64,000 nt of DNA from Portulaca oleracea (Eukaryota > Streptophyta > Magnoliopsida > Caryophyllales > Portulacaceae), in NCBI GenBank assembly GCA_029582165.1, contig CM055887.1, positions 13,009,190 to 13,073,189 of the forward strand. The letters run 5' to 3'. A program made the translations under genes and the position numbers. Below the pieces are notes generated by a model, which saw only the letters and a program-made list of their open reading frames with translations, had not been told where the DNA came from and searched no databases. Within the stretch, counting starts at the first letter, position 1; each line of letters opens with the position of its first letter. Positions 32,747-42,997 of this stretch are shown here, one piece after another.

Positions 32747-34348
32747 GAGGTACCCTGGTCAAGCTTAGGACGGTAAATAAGCGCTTCTTGGGAGGCAACC
32801 CAAGCTTTTTAGATTTTATTTTCATTTTTTTAGGATTTTCTAAAATTTTTCCTCATTTTTCTTCTTTTTATTTTGATTTTACTAGAATTTTCCCTATTTT
32901 CTAAAATTTTTTAGGCTTTTTCTTTAATATTATTTTGATTTTTCTAGGGTTATTAGACATTTCTCTTTTTTTATTTTCCTTTTTCTAGTATTTTTCTAGG
33001 GTTTCTATTTTATTTTTTTTTCTTTTTGGAGGAATTAGTTGTAGGAGAATGAAAAAAATAAAGAGAGAAAAGAAAAAAAAAGAAAAAAAAAGAGATTGAG
33101 AGTGAGTAGAAAAATAAACGTGAGTGAGTTAGAAAATAAATGAGTGAAAAGAATTAGTGTGAGGAAGGATGGATTTTTTTTTTAAAAAAAAAAAGTGAGA
33201 GAAATTCAAGAAAAAAAATGAATAATTGAGAGTTGGGAGTTTGAGGGTTCGATCTTAGGACCTTACTAGGTGAAAGGCCATGGGCACGGGTAGTGCCTTT
33301 ATAGGCACGGTCTGTGCGCCCCTCCAGCGGCTACAGGTGCATCAGGTAAGGAGGACACGGTCCGTGCCCTCATCGTAAAATTTTTTTCCCTGTTTTCTTT
33401 ACTTGTTTCGGTCCGTGCCTCCCCATTCTTTCGCCCAACTCTTCTTCCTCCCTCGCCAGAACTCGCTCGCACACACTCTCGCCCTCGCTCGCTTCTCGCT
33501 TCTCTCCGCACTCGCCCAGACTCCTCACCGTCGCACACACACCGACGCTTCCCCTCCCTCGCCAGCCACATCCCACGCCACGCCACAGCAACTCGTTCGC
33601 CCAGCACGCCCGTTTCTCCACACCACGCACGCCACAGCAGCCCATTTCACCCCAAACCCTAATCACTCCAAACCTTCTTCTTTCTTCTCAATCTCTCTTG
33701 TACAAGGTTTGATTCTTGTTTATTTTTAGTTTTCTTGGTTTAATTTGCTGATTTTTGAGATACTTTGTGTTGGTTTTTGAATTTAGGGTTTCTTGTGCTT
33801 AATTGGTTTGATTTGATTTGGTTGATGCCCAATTCAATTCCTAAGGTTAATTCGAACCCTATTGCTATTTTGGTGTGAATTGTTCAATTTAGTTTTGGTT
33901 GAATTGATTGGAGACTAATTTGAATGCTTTGGGTTTGATTGTGAATTTGGTGTGATGTGTCTCAAATTTTAGTGAGTTTGTTGGGTTGGATGTATATACA
34001 TTGAGTTTTGGTGGTAGTAATTTAGTCATTGTGTATAGTTAACTTGTCTCTTGCTTTAGTTTTAGCTTAGTTTAGTCATGGTGGAGATTTGTATATAGTT
34101 GGTTCTTCACCATTGTAGTGTTTTTAAGTAGTGTTGATTTTGAGTTTGGTTTGTTTGGTTTGCTAGGATGTACATATTGTTTTAGCTTACCTTTTTGTTA
34201 GACTTTTGTCTTAGGAGTCTAAGTTTCGTGTTTCTTTGTTTTGTTTTTGAGTCAATGATGGTTCGTACAAACTAACTCCACCATCCATTTTGAGTCTTTT
34301 GCACTTTTGTATATAACTAACATTGTTGTAACCCTTTGTTATCGAAGG
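32747..34348 (+). other. Ath-1 inserted or extra non-coding region with promoter- and leader-like features
   Basis: After AGCGCTTCTTGGGAGGCAAC (shared with Ath-3) come T-rich and A-rich tracts (32810-33240), then CACGGTCCGTG-type motifs (33283-33420). A C-rich pyrimidine leader (33420-33700) and a T/G-rich stretch from AAGGTTTGATT (~33705) to CGAAGG|ATGG (~34348) follow. The latter looks like an intron and has a CTAAC branch-like motif at 34317. Ath-3 has only ~300 bp in the equivalent place. Confidence 0.5.
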
Positions 34349-34727
34349 ATGGCTAGGGGTAAAGGTCCAGTTCAAGAGGAGCCATCTTCTAAGAGGCGGA
34401 AGGCTGATGGAGCAAAAGGGAAGGACAAAGGTGCGCGCTCGTCACGGCCTAATCGAGCCCGATTTTGAGGCTCCACTCGCCATCCACGAGGGTGGAGAGA
34501 GTGGTGACAGTAGCAGTGATGCGCAAAGTGATGAGGGTGATGGTGAGCCTACCCTTGAAGAGAGGCTTAACGACCTCCAAATTTATTGTGAGCTTGAGTT
34601 TCAAGCCCTTCGAGACTCCCAGGGTAGGATTGAGCGCAGTCAAGATGAGATGCTTGCCTTGATGCGATCCGTTCGTGATTGGCAGCTTAACCATACATGC
34701 AACCCACCCCCTCCTCCACCTCCATGA
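34349..34727 (+). pseudogene. Ath-1 small second ORF (unknown function)
   Basis: ATG at 34349 opens MARGKGPVQEEPSSKRRKAD, basic and nuclear-signal-like, then stops at TTTTGA (34466-34468). A second frame from about 34407 carries the acidic stretch ESGDSSSDAQSDEGDGEPT, a predicted coiled segment LQIYCELEFQALRDSQGR, and ends in a run of Pro. One frameshift near 34430 would join both. I recognise no known family. Athila elements often carry an extra ORF after pol; this one is too short for an env-like protein. Confidence 0.5.
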
Positions 34728-36604
34728 TTACCTCTTTGTGACCTATTTGTGTTTTCTTCCTTTGCTTCTTGGATGATGTTTCGCATTGCGGACAATGCTC
34801 GGTTCAAGCATGGGGGGGATTTGTGAAACTTTTTGTGGATATGTGTGTTTTGAGTCGTTTTTATTTTTGATTTTTAACTTGTTTTGAGTCTTTTTCTTTT
34901 GTTTTGATTTTATTTCTTTTGTTTTCTAGATTTACTTGTAGTTTTTTTAATTTCTTTTTTTCGTAGGTTGTTTTCGTTTTCTTATTTTCTTATTTTCATT
35001 TTGAGTCTTGTAAAAAGCATTTGAAAAGAAAAAAAATTTAAAAAAAAAGAAAAAAGTAAAAAAAAAAGACTGTTTGATATAGGATTTGGCGTGATAGTTT
35101 TCTTTTGACTTGATTTGATCTTGTATAGGCCGTTTGTGAAAGACTGTGAATTGACATGAGTTGTGAAGCTAATTGTTGTGAGAATTGTGCTAGGATAGTA
35201 AGACCGATTGCCTTTGTTTCTATTGTAAGAGTGAGTTGTGCATATGCATATCTTTCAAACTGGGTAATGATTGTTGAGCGCTACCCGTGAGTCCACATAA
35301 GCCTTAAAGAAAAGACTAATCATTTTTATTAGTCTAATTTCCATGAGTGACTCACCATTGTTGCATCCTCCTTCATTTGCTTTGCATCTCCTTGAAATTG
35401 CTATGCGTTGTACATTGACAAGATGATAGAGGCATTAGGATTTGAACCCATGACCTTGACCACCCGTTTACATCAGAATATCCTTAGTTAGCCCTTTCTT
35501 GCCTTGACTTTTTCTTTTCTTGAACCCATATTATGAGCCTTGGCCCATTATATATTTCCTACCCTTAAGCCATTGCTTGAAATGTGTTGAGTATGAAGTT
35601 GGGTTGATTGTGATTACTTTGGTGGTTTGGTTTGTGATGGGGATTGGGTTGAGTTGTAAATATTGATTTGATTCCCCAATTATGTGCATTGAGGTTGTTG
35701 GTTGGAATTGGTAGCTTGCCTAGTGTGTGTTGTTTATAAGTGTGTATGTTTCATTTAAGAAAAAAAATTAGAAAGAAAGGAAAAAAAAGAAAAAAGTGAA
35801 AAAGAAAAAAAACGGAGAATTCTGAAAAAAAAAGAAGAAAAAAAGAATAAAGTGTTTGACATTGTGTTTCTTTCGTTTTGAGGCAAGTTTCCAATTGTTT
35901 GTGGGGTTGAATTGGATTGATTTTAAGTGGTGAGAGTGTATGTATGTCGATGCGAAATAATTTCAAGCTTTGGCTTTTAGCTCCACAATTCCCAAATATT
36001 ATCCACTCCTTACCCTTAACCCTAGCCCCGTTACAACCCTTGAAAGTCCTCTTGATTGTCATTGTTGCTTTGCAAATTGCGGTGGAGAGTTGAGATTCTT
36101 AGCAAATACGTGGTCGGTTGTGACTTTGGTTTGAGTATTTGAGCGAACTCAATGGTTTTTTTTATATTTAAACACATGAGAGGAGTGTTTCCACATTCCC
36201 AGAAAGTGAGTTTGCTCTTCATTCTTACCTAGTTTCATGCTTAACATGTGCCTTCTTATCTCATTCGGTGATTGAGGGTGATTGGTTGAACTTGATGAGT
36301 ACCATTCTTGAATAATTTGTCTTCATTTACTTGTGTAAATTGACTTCTTCTTCACTCTTGGGTTATACTTTAGATTAGATTGGGTTGATTGAATGTTCTA
36401 TCATTGCCATCCTGCAGATTTGTAATTAAATAAAAATTTTCGCTTTTGTTAATTTTTACTTTTGAGTTTTCTTTTAATTTTTGCTTTGAGTTCTTTGAGT
36501 CTTTTTGTCCCGTTTTCTTTTATTTTCTTTTATTTTCTTTCTTTGCCTTTTCTTTTGAGTTTAGACTTGCTTAGGGACAAGCAAGGATTAAGCATGGGGG
36601 ATTT
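34728..36604 (+). other. Ath-1 long 3' non-coding region
   Basis: No gene. It holds a purine tract copy AAGCATGGGGGGGATTTG at 34807-34824, A-rich stretches (35020-35070, 35755-35850), a hairpin AGACTAAT/ATTAGTCT at 35313-35335, a conserved block at 36011-36064 (AACCCTTGAAAGTCCTCTTG), a conserved block at 36170-36205 (ACACATGAGAGGAGTGTTTC), and the final purine tract AAGCATGGGGGATTT directly before the right LTR. The hairpin and blocks recur in Ath-2 and Ath-3. Confidence 0.75.
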
Positions 36605-38043
36605 TGATAAGTGCTTCTTGTATATATGAGAACTTGGTTGTTTTGATGAGAATTTGGGGAATATTTGATTTGATTGTGTATATTTTATACCCGAATTTCC
36701 CATATTACGCTTGGTTTGGAGTTTGGTGAGTTTTGTAGGGAATTTGTGAAGAATCGATGTAAACCGAGCCCAAAAAACAAGTGTAGATCCAAGTTATGAG
36801 CTTAAAGGACCAAGAAGTGAGATGTTGGATCACCCAAGGCCCAAACAATGGCCCAAAGTACTCCTAGGCCCGAAAAAGCAGTGACACGGGTGCCCCCAGG
36901 AAGAGCACGGGTCGTGTCTATGGCCAAAGAGTGAGATAATATGAGCAGTGAGCTAACACGGTCCGTGTCACAGGGAGCACGGTCCGTGTCACATGGGGCA
37001 CGGTCCGTGCCTACCCTGACACGGTCCGTGTCTCTCCTGTCTTTTCATTTTCGGTGGTTTTGAAGTGATGTTTGCCTATATTATGCGGATTTCTGGCCGA
37101 GTAGAAGGAGAAGAATCATCCACCATCATCCATTTCATGCCCTAATCATATCATTCATCATCCATATTCCATTCCATCATTGAAGATTGAGAGAAGATTG
37201 AAGATTGAAGAGCAACTCGAACATACTTTGAAGTGGAGGAGCAAAAGTCCTCCATTGTTGATTCCTAGCAAGGTTGTTCTTCACTTGGGTTTATTTCTCA
37301 ATCTCTCATAGATTTTCATATGCTTACTAGACTAGATTTCAATTGCTTTGTAGTTTTAAACATGAATTGTGAGTAGTTCTTTTAGTTTAGGGGATGAACC
37401 TTTGAAGTTGCTTGATGAATTGACTTTGTTGGATTGAATTATTATGAATTTAGTTTGTTTCAATCTATTTGGTCTTTGAATTGAATCGTTATTGCTTTGC
37501 TTGATCACCAATTGCATGTTAATAGGTAGTTGAATGAAGTACCGAAAGGAGAAGTTTGATTACCCGAAAACCTAGATTGAACTAGTTAAAATTATCTAGA
37601 CATAGAAGTTTTAACTAGGGTTCTTGAGATAATTTGATCTTTAACCTTGACTAAATCGAAACAACCACGAAAGTAGGTGCTTGGTTAGTCTTGGCAATTC
37701 GCTCTAGTGACAAAATCTCATTGCGAAGTGTTCTATGCGATTATCGAACCTTGATTGTGCAAATTAATGAAATGAAAGTTCAATCCACATCGTTGATTCG
37801 TTATTTGACTTAGGTTTCATCCCCTGAACGCCTTTTTACCTTGATTAAATTCGAAAAGTTTGTGTGAATAACCCTTTGTTTAGTTCTTGATTGTGATTAG
37901 ATTTAGAATTAGTTATTTCAAATCAAAAACGGATCGACTTAGCGATCAATTAGGAGGCTAGTTCAGTGCGTTGAAAAGAAAAGTCCCTGTGGGAACGACC
38001 TTGATTTATGCTACAATTTCACCCGTTCACTTGCGGCCTATCA
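36605..38043 (+). repeat. Ath-1 right LTR
   Basis: 1439 bp from TGATAAGTGCTTC to CTTGCGGCCTATCA. CACGGTCCGTG repeats lie at 36958-37031. The end, CCCTGTGGGAACGACCTTGA to CTTGCGGCC, resembles the ends of Ath-2 and Ath-3 LTRs (GGGATCGACCTTGA). Confidence 0.9.
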
Positions 38044-38195
38044 ACTTCCATCATCAATCCCCTCCCACATCTCACTCAAAATTCCATATCCTATTCCCAT
38101 ACAAAAATTTTCCAAGTGAGTACGATTTCGAAGTTCGTCATCTCGAGTCTCAACCGTTCTCCATTGGTACTTGCAAGCAACCAAGGTTTGATTAT
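38044..38195 (+). repeat. Tat-1 right LTR, first remaining part
   Basis: It matches the left LTR from about position 390 (CTTCCATCATCAATCCYCTCCC) and lacks everything upstream. It continues at 44612 after Ath-2. Confidence 0.85.
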
Positions 38196-39803
38196 TGATA
38201 CGCCGCAAGTGCACGGGTGCTCGTGTAGCAAGTATCAAGGTCGATCCCACAGGGACTTTGCTAACTACGCACCAAACTAGCCTCCTAGGTGATTGCTAAA
38301 TTAGTCGGGTTTTAGATTGAAAATAACTAATTCTAGTTCTAGTCACTAAAAAGGTAAAATAAATCAAATATTCACACAATTCACAAGATGAAATCAATAT
38401 GAGAAAGACGTTCAGGGGATAAAACCTAAGTCACTTTATGAATCAAACAAGTGGATTGAACATGTATGTCACTAATTTGGTACATTTTAGGGTCGATAAT
38501 CGCATAAATTCTTCCGTAGCGAGCTTTTGGCAATGAAACGGATTGCTTAGTAAAATTGATCTCTTGGACTCTTTATTGTGTCAATTTTATCTAAGTTAAA
38601 GATCAAATTATCCAATGACCCCTAATCACAAAGTCTTCTATCTCTAGTTCACTTCATAAACCAGTTTAATCCTAAGGGTTCCGATTATTGAATTTCTCTG
38701 TTCGGTACTTCATTCAACAATCTAATTCCATATTCTTGATGGCCAGTCAAAAACAATGACAAACATAATCAAAGGTTAAATAAAATGCATTCAAACTAGA
38801 CTAACACTTGTTCAATCCAACAAAACTCAATCCATGAAAGCAACTAAATAGGTTTATCCACCTAAACTAATAAAACTACTCACTAATCATGTATAAACTA
38901 CAAAAATACATAAATTCTACTCTAAAAGCATGGAAATATAAAGAGAATGAAGAAATAACCAAAGATATGCAGAAAACCCTTGAAAGAATTGGGAATTGTG
39001 GACTTTTGCTCCTCCAACACAAAATCGATCTTGAGAAATCTTCAATCTTCAATTCACTCTCAAACTCTTGATTATTGTGGGATTGTGAAAGATGGATGAT
39101 GGTAGAGATGGAGATGGATGGTAAGGAAGGAATGGATGGTGGTGAATGATGGTAGATGAAGATGGATGATGATGGATGATTCAGCCGAATCTACAATTAT
39201 ATAGCCATTAAGAGAAGTTGAAACGGCCAAATCGTCATAAACAGGGCCAACACGGACCGTGTTGGTGTCAACACGGGTCGTGTTGATGGTTTCTGGGGAA
39301 ATTGAGCTCTCTGGAGGCCAACACGGACCGTGTTAATGTCAACACGGGTCGTGTTGGATCTGGAGTTTTCTGGGTCGTCTTGTTTCGGCCATATCTCCTT
39401 CGTCCGACGTCCGATTGACTTGGTTCTTGACTTTTCGGAAAGCTCTAGGAGTCTACTTTTCATTGGCATAAGTGTCAAAGTCATAGCATACTTGTGGAAA
39501 TGATGGTGACCAAAAGAGTGGACATATATCAGTTTTCGCACACTTTCTGCTATTTTACTCATAACTCCATCATATCAACTCGGAATTGACCTTATAATAT
39601 ATCGTCGGAAAGCTCTTTTAGTGATGAATCAAGTAATGGATGTGAGATTTAGAGTTCATATCACTAATCTGTACAATTTGAACAAAACACCCAAAACTCA
39701 GTTAACATAGCGAAATAAGATCATAAAAGATCAATTAAGCACATTAATCCCCAAATTTCACTATCAAAATGCTTCCATATATAGTCACTATATGCCCTCA
39801 TCA
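38196..39803 (-). repeat. Ath-2 3' LTR
   Basis: On the minus strand it runs TGATGAGGGCATATAG...CTTGCGGCGTATCA. Near-palindromes AACACGGACCGTGTT are at 39249-39263 and about 39319-39333. Confidence 0.92.
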
Positions 39804-39818
39804 AATTCCCCCATGTTT
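39804..39818 (-). other. Ath-2 polypurine tract
   Basis: The minus strand reads CATGGGGGAATT directly before the 3' LTR TGATGAGGG. Confidence 0.8.
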
Positions 39819-41694
39819 AGTTCTTGCTTGTCCCCAAGCAAGTCCAGACTCACAAAAGAAAAGAAAAGAAAAGAAATAAAAACATTGGGACAAAAGACTC
39901 AAAAACAAAACAAAACAAAAGACTCAAAATGAAAACAAAGATTTTTATTTATAATCTCCTTAGAAAAGTATCATCATGATCTTTCAATCAACTAAATCTA
40001 ATCTAGAACACCCCAAAAGTGAATCAAAGTCCATATACAAGAGAAGGAGAAGCATTGGAAAGATTTATAAGCACTACACTTCTCAAGTTCGAACCAATCA
40101 TCCCTAATCACAAATGAAGCAAGCAAGCACATGTTTAATAAGAAACTCGACAGATCGACAACAACCTCACTTTTGGGAATGTGGAAACACTCCTCTCATG
40201 TGTTTAAATGTGAATAAATCATTGAAGGTTCGCTCAATACTCAAACCAAAGCAACATCCTACCATAAGCTTGCAAAACATCTCAATTCTCTACCGCTAAT
40301 ATGCAATGCACAATGACAATCAAGAGGACTTTCAAAAGGGTTGTAATGGGGCTAAGGTTAAGGGTAAGAAGTTGAAATATATTTTCGGAAGTGGAGCTAA
40401 AAATCCAAGCTTGGAGCATAAACCTCACCAAATTTGCACAAACAAAACTTTCACACCTTATATTCACTACAACGCATCCCATAATCAAGTGGAAATCGCC
40501 TCAAATCAAAGAAAATAAACTAACAAACTACTAAACACTTTATTTCTACCTTTTTTTCATTCTTTTTTCTTTCTCTTTTTTTCTCTTTTTGCTTTTTTTT
40601 TTGTTTTTTTGTTTTTTTTTCTAAATGAACTATAACTCAAAACAAATAAATATACAATTATAAGACAAATTTCCACCTCAACCCATATCAAGCTACAATT
40701 GGGAGCAATCTCATGATAATCAACTTCACAACATCCCCAACAAAACCAAATGACAAAAACACCATAATAAACCCAACTCTTCACACTCTAACACTCCAAG
40801 CATAGGCTTAAGGGTAGGAAATTCAATATTCAGCCATGGCTTTCAATATAGGTAATCAAAAGAAAGAGTGATACAAGGCTAAAAGAGGGTTAAAGGCGGA
40901 TTTTAACATGTAAAGGTGGCTATTTGGCTATGTAGCTAAAATATATATAACAATGCCTCTATCATATTATCAAAGCACAAGCAAAAATGCAATTTCAAAG
41001 AGATACATTGCAAGTTCTAGAGAATGAAACTAAGGATGAGTCACACATGGAAAATATGAGACTAATAAAAATGATTAGTCATTTTAAGGCTTTGTGGTCT
41101 CACGGGTAAAAGCTCTCAAATAAACCTAGCTCAAATAGATGTATATGCCAAACTCATTCCAATAGATCATAAGGGGAATCAATCATCGCTTTCAAAATGC
41201 AGTGCTCAACTCAATAAGCTTTCACAAACTCTTTTCATGACTGTTATTCACAAATGGGCTACTCAAGATTAAATCTAGTTAAAAGAAAACCTAGACTTTT
41301 TCCCTCAATTTTTTAATTTTTCTAATTTTCTGATTTTTTTGGAATTTTTTTCTCAAAATAAAAACTAAAACTAAATTAAATGCAACCCTAGAAAATAAAA
41401 CAAACTAAAAACTAAGAAAAAAATAAATATAAGGATGAATCTAACTAATGCAACTAGGTGGATGCAATTATTTATAAATAAACAAAACCAAAAAACTAAA
41501 AAAAACAAACTCAAGACACTACTACACATTTATACAATTCCCCCCATGCTTGATCAAAGCGTTGCCCTCAATGCAAGCACATTCAAATAAATTGAAAAAG
41601 GGGAAATAAGGAAAGATCTCACCAGATTAGGTGTTGGATGCACCTAAACTATCGCCTCTTCAAGAATGGGACGAATGGAGCATCAGTCGCTCCA
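39819..41694 (-). other. Ath-2 3' non-coding region
   Basis: In minus-strand order: an internal purine tract AAGCATGGGGGGAATTG (41539-41555), a hairpin GACTAAT/ATTAGTC (41060-41080), the conserved block with GGACTTTC/GGGTTGTAA (40314-40370), and the ACACATGAGAGGAGTGTTTC block (40176-40212). A-rich stretches (the T-runs at 40550-40620) correspond to those in Ath-1. No genes. Confidence 0.75.
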
Positions 41695-42936
41695 TCAAGA
41701 ACTCAAGACTGGGGCCATTACTTCAGATGCCGTCAATGCCCTTAGAAACTTGTCAAACTCTTCAGCATGCGGTTTACAAGCTTGCAAATAAGAAAGCAAC
41801 AAAAGAGTTATAGCAGAAAATGTAGGTATCGGTCTCTTAAATAGATCAAAGGCCTTAGAAAAATCAAAAGAATCAAAATACGTTGTCCACATGAGTTTTC
41901 TAGGCAAGTCGTCTAGGTAAATACAATATGGATCAAGAGAGGAATGGTACCCTCTTATTGTACCTATGGACAAATCAAGAACATTGTTGTTTCCCTCGAG
42001 CATATCACAAGAATTAACTTTGGCCACATAGCCCACTTCAACATGAACACATATGGTCTTTTCAACAAAAGTTGGTTCATCTAGGCACTTGGGGGAATAG
42101 GAAGGTGGTGAACAAGGAGTAGAAGCATGGAATAAGACATGGGAAGTAGGGAGTACAACATCATCAAATTCTTTGCTTGAAGGATCTAATCCACCCACAG
42201 CCCCCTCACAAGCCTCTCCATCAATAGTATCAACTGACTCATGACAAAAATCATCATCAGACCTAGCATCAAACCCATAGGACTCACTCGCCTTAAACCC
42301 CGTCGACTGAGAAAAAGGTAAGGATGCATCATGAAATGTAGAGACACCATCAGTAGTGTCTCTAGGTATGCTAGGGTAAGATGGAGCAACAATTGGCAAA
42401 GATGCCTCAAACGGGTCAAATATTTCCTCTAGACTAGCGTCTAACTTATCTTGTTGCTCAAGCATTGCCCTCAATAAAATCTCAAGTCTGGCTAAACTAG
42501 GGCATGTAGAATCATCATGGTCAAGAGAACAACATAAACGACAAGGAGACAAACAATGGGGTTGAGTATATAATCTAGCATGAGATGCACAAGGATTAGA
42601 GTAAGAGTAACTAGATGCACAAAAAGAATTCTCAAAATAAAGTGTATCACGTGCAAGCCACTCAAGCAAACTCCAAGCTTCATCAACAGTTCTAGCATAA
42701 AATCCAAAATACTCTAATAGAGTACGAGTCTCACTATTTACCCCCTCAACAACAATATCAAGAATATCTGATTTCCCCAACACCACATGGAACAGGACAA
42801 GCAAGTAATCGCTCAAAATAGAGCCAAAATAACTCCTACTCAAATTGGGGGAAATAGATAATTGCCATTTTTTTTGGATTCTTTTTTTGAAAAAATAATA
42901 AAAACGGGAAAAACTAAAGGGAAATGATCTAGTCAA
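41695..42936 (-). CDS. Ath-2 gag-like protein, single ORF of a non-autonomous element
   Basis: An uninterrupted ~413-codon frame lacks an ATG near its start; the first in-frame Met is about residue 157, so the real start is unclear and the N-terminus may be deleted. It has a helical ARTVDEAWSLLEWLARDT segment, then a perfect CX2CX4HX4C knuckle CRLCCSLDHDDSTC (about residues 132-145). An acidic C-terminal half without known motifs follows. The arrangement fits a gag C-terminal part of non-autonomous Athila-like elements. The frame begins only ~35 bp from the primer site. The lack of stops fits a recent insertion. Confidence 0.7.
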   Translation of the reverse strand: MTRSFPFSFSRFYYFFKKRIQKKWQLSISPNLSRSYFGSILSDYLLVLFHVVLGKSDILDIVVEGVNSETRTLLEYFGFYARTVDEAWSLLEWLARDTLYFENSFCASSYSYSNPCASHARLYTQPHCLSPCRLCCSLDHDDSTCPSLARLEILLRAMLEQQDKLDASLEEIFDPFEASLPIVAPSYPSIPRDTTDGVSTFHDASLPFSQSTGFKASESYGFDARSDDDFCHESVDTIDGEACEGAVGGLDPSSKEFDDVVLPTSHVLFHASTPCSPPSYSPKCLDEPTFVEKTICVHVEVGYVAKVNSCDMLEGNNNVLDLSIGTIRGYHSSLDPYCIYLDDLPRKLMWTTYFDSFDFSKAFDLFKRPIPTFSAITLLLLSYLQACKPHAEEFDKFLRALTASEVMAPVLSS

Positions 42937-42969
42937 TCTAAGGATATTCGTTCGGTGGCGGCTAGGGAC

Positions 42970-42988
42970 AAAGTCCCTGGCAACGACG
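42970..42988 (-). other. Ath-2 primer-binding site (tRNA-Asp type)
   Basis: The minus strand reads TGGCGTCGTTGCCAGGGAC shortly after the 5' LTR, close to the Athila-type TGGCGCCGTTGCCGGGGA complementary to tRNA-Asp. Confidence 0.8.
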
Positions 42989-42997
42989 CCAAAAACT

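Larger units (their letters stand above)
29676..38043 (+). mobile_element. Ath-1: Athila-like Gypsy element without polymerase
   Basis: Both ends are intact (TGATAAGTGC at 29676; GCGGCCTATCA ending 38043), but the flanks do not match: left is Tat-1 gag, right is the Tat-1 3' LTR. The left LTR is truncated and fused to gag; the right LTR is complete (1439 bp). Content: gag, protease, a small second ORF, then a long conserved non-coding tail. There is no reverse transcriptase or integrase, so it would depend on another element. The two LTR pieces are nearly identical. Confidence 0.85.

Noticed and set aside
33299..33729. Overlapping Arg/Ser/His-rich open frames on both strands of the C-rich stretch
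   Set aside because: Compositional artefact of a pyrimidine-rich leader-like region; no domain in any frame.
34449..34694. Minus-strand frame opposite the Ath-1 small ORF
   Set aside because: Shadow of the plus-strand frame, without recognisable motifs.
32747..36604. Env gene in Ath-1
   Set aside because: No long frame, signal peptide or membrane segment; only a short basic/acidic ORF is present.
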